A stretch of DNA of 7,479 nucleotides, from the NCBI GenBank assembly GCA_018903055.1, contig JAHIPW010000136.1, positions 1 to 7,479 of the forward strand, in the 5' to 3' direction. Every line of letters starts with the position of its first letter. The stretch's first letter is position 1. Source of the DNA: DRGV01 sp018903055 [NCBI: bacterium] (GTDB lineage Bacteria > UBP18 > UBA7526). Made by a program: the position numbers and the translations under genes. Below are positions 1 through 4,378 of the stretch, one piece after another. A model generated the notes under the pieces. The model had not been told where the DNA came from and did not search any database. It was given only the letters and a program-made list of their open reading frames with translations.

Positions 1-380
1 GCCTTAGGATAAAGATCGGCCCTCTTTATCTTCAAATAGTCCATCCATTTAAAATACTCTTTGGTATATCTCTCTGCTACCTCTCTCACCAGAGCCTTTA
101 CATCTGATTTCTGATATCTGATATCTGATTTCTTAAGTTCTCTTGCTTTGGCAATTATCTTATCATCCACATCCGTGATATTCTGAACATACTTTACCTT
201 ATAGCCTTTATACTTTAAATAGCGATAGATGACGTCAAAGGCCACATAGCATCTTGCATGGCCCAGATGGCAGTCATCATAGACCGTCACCCCACAGACA
301 TACATTCCCACTCTGCCCTTCTTTAGGGGTAAGAACCTTTCTTTCTTTCCGGTGAGGGTATTATAAACCTTAAGAGTCAT
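1..380 (-). CDS. cysS: Cysteinyl-tRNA synthetase, N-terminal part (partial, 3' end outside window)
   Basis: This class I aminoacyl-tRNA synthetase charges tRNA-Cys with cysteine in the cytosol. 126 codons are visible before the window edge, and no stop is reached. The N-terminus has the expected start followed by [11 protein letters not shown]. The zinc-binding [15 protein letters not shown] segment at about residues 29-43 carries the HIGH-type nucleotide-binding motif as HLGH, and [16 protein letters not shown] follows at about residues 64-79, as in the family. The ATG at 380-378 has an AAGGAAG Shine-Dalgarno sequence at 393-387, six bases upstream, and lies 22 bp after the membrane-protein gene. 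Oddly, residues of about 84-93 ([10 protein letters not shown]) are encoded by four tandem AAATCAG/ATATCAG heptamers, apparently lengthening a loop after the first catalytic half-domain. Identity is clear; only the effect of the repeat is uncertain. Confidence 0.95.
   Translation of the reverse strand, partial: MTLKVYNTLTGKKERFLPLKKGRVGMYVCGVTVYDDCHLGHARCYVAFDVIYRYLKYKGYKVKYVQNITDVDDKIIAKARELKKSDIRYQKSDVKALVREVAERYTKEYFKWMDYLKIKRADLYPK
104..131. repeat. Four-unit heptamer tandem array inside cysS
   Basis: On the plus strand four contiguous 7-bp units read CTGATTT, CTGATAT, CTGATAT, CTGATTT; on the coding strand they read AAATCAG or ATATCAG. The array lies within the cysS reading frame. Neither unit contains TAA, TAG or TGA in any cyclic frame, so the frame stays open through it. 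Related ATCAG-containing units reappear in the gap at 2398-2490. Confidence 0.9.
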
Positions 381-402
381 TATTTTCTTCCTTATTTAAA
401 GT

Positions 403-822
403 CTATCTTTTTATGTGCTTTCGCTTAGTCAGGCGCTCTCCTAAATATCCGCCTAAAGTACAGGATGGAAGAATAGTTAATACAGCATATAAGTCTATCG
501 GTCGCCAGGTAGTATTTATGACTATTGGCCAGTAGCTTAGAATTACTAGTAATATCCCTAATGTTAAACCATATAACCAGCCACGCCTTCGCATAATCCA
601 GCCTGCCCAAAGACCACCCAGCAAGGCGGTAGGGGCGTAATGAATAATTAAAGTAGAGATTTGCATCGCAGTTCGTGGTGTTAAATTAATTTTTAAAAGA
701 ATGTGATGGAAATTAAAGGCGGCGTGACCAAAAAATAGCTTAGCAGTTCCAACAGTAATTATTCCTCCCCCGATTATTGCTAACAAAAATTTACTAATTT
801 TTATTAAGGTTTTCTTTTGCAT
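403..822 (-). CDS. Small four-helix integral membrane protein (TIGR04086/YrzE-like appearance)
   Basis: This is a 139-residue basic-tailed membrane protein of unassigned function. Four hydrophobic segments are visible at about residues 8-29, 55-77, 80-102 and 109-130. Helices 2-3 carry GGLWAGWIMRRRGWLYGLTLG and the end carries GGYLGERLTKRK. This small-residue-rich, RRRG-containing pattern recalls small TIGR04086/YrzE-type membrane proteins, but the match is impressionistic. I chose the ATG at 822-820 because AAGGGAG (834-828) sits five bases upstream. A TTG at 858-856 would add 12 lysine-rich residues but has no usable ribosome binding site, and the purine-rich run that would encode them is better explained as the Shine-Dalgarno region. 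The gene begins 39 bp after the primase-like gene and ends 22 bp before cysS, consistent with co-transcription. Confidence 0.6.
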   Translation of the reverse strand: MQKKTLIKISKFLLAIIGGGIITVGTAKLFFGHAAFNFHHILLKINLTPRTAMQISTLIIHYAPTALLGGLWAGWIMRRRGWLYGLTLGILLVILSYWPIVINTTWRPIDLYAVLTILPSCTLGGYLGERLTKRKHIKR

Positions 823-861
823 GTCGGCTCCCTTCTTCTTTCCCTTCCTTTTTGCCAACTT

Positions 862-2364
862 CTAATCTATTCTCTTACGTCTCGAAGCCAAGGCCTCCAG
901 TCTATGCCCACAGTCTGGCTGGCCGCCAGCCGCCAGCCGCCAGCCGCCAGCCGCCAGAGGCGAGCCTCGCCCAAAAGGGCGGGAGGCGAGCTTCGCCCCG
1001 ATGGGCGAGGGACAGAAGCCTCTTCTCTGATGATGCCGGCAGGTAAAATCCTCCAAATCATCAACGCCGGTCTGAATCATCCCGCAATAGACCCGGGCCC
1101 AGAAGTCAGCCCGCGTGACAGAATCGTATTTCTCCCAATCGATCATCCATCCATAATCCTTCTGGTAGTAGGAGTGGATGAGTCCGGCAATATGCTTCGG
1201 ATGCCATCCCAGGCAAAGGAAAGCGCGGCAAAAGTGAAGGATATTGGTAGGAACAAGGAGAGCCGGACAGGGTGACCGGAGGATATGGCGAAGACAAGGA
1301 GGTAAGGATTCCCAATCGATTCTTTTATCATAATCTTTTAAGTATCTCTTTCTGTCAAACTCCTGATGAAATTTATAAAGTTTAGAGTCTTTATAATCCT
1401 CTAAGACTCTTCCCCAGCCCCGGGAGGCATCGGGGATAACAGTACTTACCTCCTTAGCATATTCTATTGCCTTCTTATAATCGCGTCGGATTTCAAAGAC
1501 CTTCCGGTAGGATAGTCTATTTCTGGGAACTACCATATAGACCGGGGTCGCTTCAGAGACCTCCTTGCCTGCCCGATGGGGATTAATCTTATGCTTCTGG
1601 TGGGCAGAAAAAGAGAGGCGAATGGTGCGCATGAAAAGTGGATCCCCATACTGGGTAAGGTCCAGTGAGATGCCCTCCCGTGGATGATGATTAGTGCCGG
1701 GAGCGGTATCAGAGATAGTAACGGGCAAAGGACTTGACTTCTTTGTCTCTGCCATGAAACGGTGGCAGAGGAATTCCATGAGGCGCCCTATAGCGCTATA
1801 GGCCTTCCCGGGTTTTAAAGGAATCGGCCCTTGACGCTTAATGTCACTGGGAACCAGGGTGCGGTATTTCTCCTTGAGTGTGGGATTTAGATGACCGACC
1901 TTCTCTAACTCCTTATGCACTGGAGAGGTAAAGGGAATACAGGAAACAAAGTGATATCCAGAGGTCGTGGTATTATTAATGTGGGGGATATGGTATTCCT
2001 CAAGAACCCTTTCGATGGTAGAATAGATGGGCTCCATCTTTTCAAAACTACCTAGTTGATCGGTATAGAGCCCAGCTAAAGAATCGAGGTTAAAGTATTC
2101 TATATCCAGAATAGCCAGGGTAGCTTTCTTATCCCAGACCGCCCGAAAGAGGTCCAATCCCTTCTCTAAAAGGCGCACCATATCTCTATTATCCACGACC
2201 ATTATGGGAAAGGAGTATCCTTCCCGCTGCAAGGCCTCTCCCGAACCTACTAAGTACTCGCAAGCGAAGGAGGAAGAGTCATTAAATCTTCCTCCACAAT
2301 ATTGGGCTAATCTCTCCCTGATATGGGAATGACGATAGTATTCAACCCGGTTCTTCATACTCAT
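862..2364 (-). CDS. Archaeo-eukaryotic primase (PriS-like) fused to PriL-like Fe-S domain, copy A, with repeat insertion
   Basis: This 500-residue protein is a paralog of the upstream gene at 2636-4045. I infer an AEP-type primase or primase-polymerase. The catalytic part shows motif I at D87-I-E89 (AILDIEYFN), motif II at S135-G-Y-H138-F and motif III at D235 followed by R246, R249 and FSAHQKHK (252-259). The C-terminal part resembles the primase large-subunit Fe-S domain: PPC at C357, a hydrophobic LGWHPKHIAGLI helix, then C442-x8-C451 and C485. Between C451 and C485 lie 33 residues, against four between the matching cysteines of the paralog; residues 453-481 come from a GC-rich repeat block, so the fourth ligand survives but is displaced. 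The first ATG (2364) has AGGA eleven bases upstream. The ATG at 2358 aligns better with the paralog's start and is an alternative. No helicase domain is present. The substrate and cellular role are unknown. Confidence 0.75.
   Translation of the reverse strand: MSMKNRVEYYRHSHIRERLAQYCGGRFNDSSSFACEYLVGSGEALQREGYSFPIMVVDNRDMVRLLEKGLDLFRAVWDKKATLAILDIEYFNLDSLAGLYTDQLGSFEKMEPIYSTIERVLEEYHIPHINNTTTSGYHFVSCIPFTSPVHKELEKVGHLNPTLKEKYRTLVPSDIKRQGPIPLKPGKAYSAIGRLMEFLCHRFMAETKKSSPLPVTISDTAPGTNHHPREGISLDLTQYGDPLFMRTIRLSFSAHQKHKINPHRAGKEVSEATPVYMVVPRNRLSYRKVFEIRRDYKKAIEYAKEVSTVIPDASRGWGRVLEDYKDSKLYKFHQEFDRKRYLKDYDKRIDWESLPPCLRHILRSPCPALLVPTNILHFCRAFLCLGWHPKHIAGLIHSYYQKDYGWMIDWEKYDSVTRADFWARVYCGMIQTGVDDLEDFTCRHHQRRGFCPSPIGAKLASRPFGRGSPLAAGGWRLAAGGQPDCGHRLEALASRRKRID
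922..956. repeat. Heptamer tandem array GCCGCCA x5
   Basis: Five perfect, contiguous copies of GCCGCCA (plus strand; TGGCGGC on the coding strand). No cyclic frame of this unit contains a stop codon. It forms the 3' coding side of the 87-bp block and encodes the GGWRLAAGG-type stretch. Confidence 0.95.
957..1008. repeat. Palindromic repeat unit with three potential hairpins
   Basis: Two related near-palindromes, GGCGAGCCTCGCCC at 959-972 and GGCGAGCTTCGCCCC at 985-999, form an imperfect direct repeat. Between and after them are GCCC-AAAA-GGGC (969-980) and TCGCCC-CGAT-GGGCGA (993-1008), each a perfect small hairpin. There is no trailing T-run and the block lies inside a reading frame, so it is not read as a terminator. 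Confidence 0.8.
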
Positions 2365-2397
2365 TTGATTTTAAATCCTAAGCAAGTTAAAAAGCAT

Positions 2398-2490
2398 ATC
2401 AGGATACCAGAACATCAGAAAATTTTTCTTTAAAGTTTGATACCCTGATATTTTGATATCCTTCCTACTGATATCCTGATCTTCTGATTT
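2398..2490. repeat. Interrupted ATCAG octamer repeats in inverted arrangement
   Basis: Left side: ATCAGGATACCAG at 2398-2410, followed by further CAGAACATCAGAAA units. Right side: CTGATATCCTGAT at 2468-2480, which is the reverse complement of the left 13-mer with one mismatch, followed by CTTCTGATTT to 2490. Additional CTGATATT and TTGATATC units lie at about 2444-2460. On the minus strand the right side reads AAATCAG, AAGATCAG, GATATCAG, the same vocabulary as the heptamers inside cysS. Confidence 0.75.
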
Positions 2491-2520
2491 ACTATTTCTT
2501 GGTCATTTGGATTTTGCCTG

Positions 2521-2536
2521 CCTGTCGGCAGACAGG
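2521..2536. repeat. Perfect hairpin CCTGTC-GGCA-GACAGG
   Basis: A six-base stem with a four-base loop, preceded by TGCCTG, which extends alternative pairings. Translated across on the minus strand it gives the peptide CLPTGRQ, a string I recall from many short hypothetical proteins of environmental genomes. That supports a dispersed palindromic repeat rather than a site unique to this locus. No T-run follows on either strand. Confidence 0.75.
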
Positions 2537-2553
2537 AACATTCGTGTTTGTTT

Positions 2554-2583
2554 ACCCCGTTGATAATTTCATATCTACGGGGT
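2554..2583. repeat. 30-bp palindrome with ACCCCGT/ACGGGGT arms
   Basis: The outer seven bases ACCCCGT (2554-2560) and ACGGGGT (2577-2583) are perfectly complementary. After one mismatched pair, GATA and TATC add four more pairs around a six-base loop. The flanks are AT-rich, and on the transcribed strand the hairpin is followed by AAACAAACAC rather than a T-run, so it is better read as an inserted palindromic element than as an intrinsic terminator. Confidence 0.8.
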
Positions 2584-2635
2584 TTAGTATTTAGTTTTTC
2601 GGATTTAGAGTTTAAAGAGGTTTCGGCAAAATCCC

Positions 2636-4045
2636 TCATTTCTTGTAGAAGTTATAGTCTGCAAGATTGAAACCGCAGGAAGGTTGCCAGCAGTAGCCCT
2701 TCTCCTGGTGGGAGAGACAGTTTAAATCCTTCTCCCCATCCAACCCAGTAGCCAAGAGACCAGCAAAGAGGCGCACATAGAAATTAGCACGAGAGGTAGC
2801 ATCGTATCTCATCCAGATATTGCCCCAGCCGTAATCCCTCTCAAACTTAGAGCGGATGAGCCCGGCAATATGTTTGGGATGCCAGCCCAACTTCATAAGC
2901 ACCCGAGTTAAGAGTTGGATATTGGTAGGTTTTAAGAGATGGTCATTGGGAAACTTCAGGCAGTGATTAACACAAGGAGGTAATAAATTATAATTAAAAG
3001 CATCGTAGGTTCGATTCCAAACTTCAGGAGGATCGTGCTCCTCTTGGGCAAAGGCCAGATGGAAATGATAGAGGGGAGCGGCCTGATAGGCCTCAATCAG
3101 CTTCTCAAAGCCCGAGGAGCATTCGGGAATTTTGGTTTCCACTTGAGCGGCATAATCTGCCGCTTTTTGAAAATTAAAGCGCATCTGGAAGAGATCATCA
3201 AGGCCTAAATCCCCTCTGGGAAGGGCAACCTGAATCGGGAAATGGCGGGCTAAATCCTCACCTGCCTTATGCCTCTCTACTTTATGTTTTTGATAACTGG
3301 AAAAGGGGCAACGAATATCGCGCATATAGAGAGGATCACCATACATAGAGAGGTCAATAGATATCGCCTCCCGTCCCAACCTTCCCCGTCCGATGGCAAC
3401 ATCAGTAGTCACCACTGGTAGGGAACGGGAACCAGCTGCTTCCTGGAGTATGAGGTGAGTAAGATACTCCATAAGCCTCCCCATTCCCTCAAAGGCCTTA
3501 CCATGACGATAGGAGACATAGCGCGGCCTCCGAGGGCCAGAAGAAGCATACTTCCCTTTCAGGGAAGGAGGGATCTTCCCCAGTCCCTCCAGTTTCAATT
3601 CTGTCTTTGTTCTTCTACTCGCCCGGGTAGAGAAATGGTATCCCTGTCCGGTCATAATGACCAGGGGATTAATCCCAAACCTTGAGAAGACCTTTAGGAT
3701 AGCCTGATAGAGCGGCCCCAATTTCTCAAAGGTCTTCCGGGGATGGGCATATGGCTCACCAGGAAAATCGATGTTAAAATACTCTATATCGAGTATCCCT
3801 AAAGTACTCTCCCGATCCCAGTTGGAACGAAAGATGTCCAGGCCCTTCTCTAAGATCCAGAGGAAGCCCTTTTTGGGAAGAGAAACAAAACCCTCGGGAT
3901 AGGCCTTCTCCCACTGCAGGGACTCTCCATAGCCAACCAGATACTCCGCAGTAAAAGATTGAGGATCACCAGCAAAGCCCCCACAGTACTGGGCAATCCT
4001 TTCTCTTACCCTCGGATCGCGATAGAATTCGACTTGATTGCGCAT
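2636..4045 (-). CDS. Archaeo-eukaryotic primase (PriS-like) fused to PriL-like Fe-S domain, copy B
   Basis: This 469-residue protein is the intact reference copy of the pair; both begin with an M-x-N-x-VE(Y/F)YR pattern and align along their whole length. Motif I is D86-I-E88 in GILDIEYFN. Motif II is GQGYH137F, lacking the Ser that precedes Gly in copy A. Motif III is D231 with R242, R245 and FSSYQKHK (248-255). These fit the metal-binding and nucleotide-binding positions of AEP primases. The C-terminal part has PPC (C358), LGWHPKHIAGLI, then C443-x8-C452-x4-C457, closely matching the cysteine layout of archaeal PriL Fe-S domains. The ATG at 4045 has AAGG about eight bases upstream and follows the DUF2934 gene by 20 bp. 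Likely activity is primer or short-chain synthesis; biological role (replication, repair, element-borne or defence) cannot be decided here. Confidence 0.78.
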   Translation of the reverse strand: MRNQVEFYRDPRVRERIAQYCGGFAGDPQSFTAEYLVGYGESLQWEKAYPEGFVSLPKKGFLWILEKGLDIFRSNWDRESTLGILDIEYFNIDFPGEPYAHPRKTFEKLGPLYQAILKVFSRFGINPLVIMTGQGYHFSTRASRRTKTELKLEGLGKIPPSLKGKYASSGPRRPRYVSYRHGKAFEGMGRLMEYLTHLILQEAAGSRSLPVVTTDVAIGRGRLGREAISIDLSMYGDPLYMRDIRCPFSSYQKHKVERHKAGEDLARHFPIQVALPRGDLGLDDLFQMRFNFQKAADYAAQVETKIPECSSGFEKLIEAYQAAPLYHFHLAFAQEEHDPPEVWNRTYDAFNYNLLPPCVNHCLKFPNDHLLKPTNIQLLTRVLMKLGWHPKHIAGLIRSKFERDYGWGNIWMRYDATSRANFYVRLFAGLLATGLDGEKDLNCLSHQEKGYCWQPSCGFNLADYNFYKK

Positions 4046-4065
4046 TAGAAACCTTGATTCCCGGA

Positions 4066-4278
4066 TTACTTCTCTTTCTTCACGGCGTATTGAGAGTCAA
4101 CAATCTTTTCTGCCTTAAGCCAATCCTCAAAGTCGTGGCCGTGCCTCCGGCCCCGGGCAACGAAGAACTCATGAGCTAACTTAACTATCTTCTCCCACTT
4201 CTCCCGAGGAGAAATCTCTGGCTTGGTCTCCTCCTTCTTTTCCTTCTTCTTCCTTCCTCCCATCTTTCTTCTTACCAT
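4066..4278 (-). CDS. Small DUF2934-like basic protein
   Basis: This 70-residue protein has no assigned function. The first 20 residues are Lys/Arg-rich (RRK, GGRKKKEKKEE), resembling a nucleic-acid-binding or disordered tail. Residues of about 27-60 read EKWEKIVKLAHEFFVARG, then HGHDFEDWLKAE, matching the DUF2934 pattern: an AY-like helix, then RG, a G-H/S-D-x-x-DW turn and xAE. I chose the ATG at 4278-4276 because a strong AGGAGG (4293-4288) lies nine bases upstream; a GTG at 4284-4282 would be only about three bases from it. The gene starts 77 bp after glgA, past a heptamer array and a hairpin, and ends 20 bp before the first primase-like gene, suggesting that it is co-expressed with the primases. 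Confidence 0.72.
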   Translation of the reverse strand: MVRRKMGGRKKKEKKEETKPEISPREKWEKIVKLAHEFFVARGRRHGHDFEDWLKAEKIVDSQYAVKKEK

Positions 4279-4284
4279 CTTCAC

Positions 4285-4293
4285 TCACCTCCT
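4285..4293 (-). promoter_or_regulatory. Strong Shine-Dalgarno AGGAGGTGA that fixes the DUF2934 start
   Basis: AGGAGG at 4293-4288 is nine bases from the ATG at 4278 and only about three from the GTG at 4284, so it favours the ATG. A perfect hairpin at 4300-4314 lies seven bases upstream of it. Confidence 0.8.
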
Positions 4294-4299
4294 CTCTAT

Positions 4300-4314
4300 C
4301 CCGACTACGTCGGG
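4300..4314. repeat. Perfect hairpin CCCGAC-TAC-GTCGGG upstream of DUF2934 gene
   Basis: A six-base stem with a three-base loop lies between the heptamer array and the ribosome binding site. The transcribed strand continues ATAGAGAGG, with no T-run, so it is not a typical intrinsic terminator. It could be a dispersed palindrome or a stability or processing element in a glgA-DUF2934 transcript. Confidence 0.7.
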
Positions 4315-4322
4315 CAAGTTAC

Positions 4323-4378
4323 ATTGAACAATGAACATTGAACATTGACTATTGACTATTGACTATTGACTATTGACT
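4323..4378. repeat. Eight-unit heptamer array that provides the glgA stop codon
   Basis: On the plus strand, ATTGAAC (4323), AATGAAC (4330) and ATTGAAC (4337) are followed by five perfect ATTGACT units (4344-4378). The coding strand reads AGTCAAT repeats. Because 7 is not a multiple of 3, every reading frame meets TAG within three units; glgA enters at 4378 and stops at 4358-4356, giving the tail residues SIVNSQ. Confidence 0.93.

Larger units (their letters stand above)
922..1008. repeat. 87-bp GC-rich composite repeat inserted in frame in the primase-like gene
   Basis: Comparison with the paralog defines an 87-bp (29-codon) excess between the third and fourth Fe-S cysteine codons. It consists of five GCCGCCA heptamers (922-956) and a 52-bp palindrome-rich part (957-1008), far more GC-rich than the surrounding gene. 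It encodes residues 453-481, rich in Gly, Ala and Arg. The block resembles the small palindromic elements known to land in frame in bacterial genes, such as the RPE elements of Rickettsia, but I do not claim membership of that family. Boundaries are inferred from paralog length and could shift by a few bases. Confidence 0.8.
2365..2635. other. Repeat-rich intergenic region between the two primase-like genes
   Basis: These 271 bp hold no convincing gene. They contain inverted groups of ATCAG-type octamers (2398-2490), a perfect hairpin at 2521-2536, a longer palindrome at 2554-2583, and AT-rich TAAA/CTAAATCC-like runs at about 2581-2620 of the kind common in repeat-derived spacers. No clear sigma-70 promoter for the downstream gene and no T-run terminator is visible on the transcribed strand. 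The downstream gene's weak Shine-Dalgarno AGGA is at about 2376-2379. Confidence 0.75.

Noticed and set aside
425-610. Minus-strand 61-residue frame inside the membrane-protein gene
   Set aside because: It is an out-of-frame shadow; the membrane-protein frame has coherent hydrophobic segments and a proper ribosome binding site.
817-1275. Plus-strand reading frames of 64-152 residues across the primase-like gene's 3' end
   Set aside because: They are antisense shadows of a gene with clear motifs, lengthened by the stop-free GC-rich heptamer block.
2521-2583. Hairpins considered as intrinsic terminators of primase copy B
   Set aside because: On the transcribed strand neither stem is followed by a T-run.
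2430-2639. Minus-strand 69-residue reading frame whose first codon overlaps the stop of primase copy B
   Set aside because: It is made entirely of spacer repeats, including the palindromes and the CLPTGRQ-encoding hairpin. It shows no domain-like pattern and no proper ribosome binding site.
3455-3685. Plus-strand 76-residue frame inside primase copy B
   Set aside because: It is antisense to a region encoding conserved paralog-shared residues and shows no features of its own.
4323-4378. Heptamer array considered as a CRISPR array or iteron origin
   Set aside because: The units are contiguous 7-mers without spacers, no cas or replication initiator gene is present, and the same period recurs in unrelated sequence elsewhere in the window.
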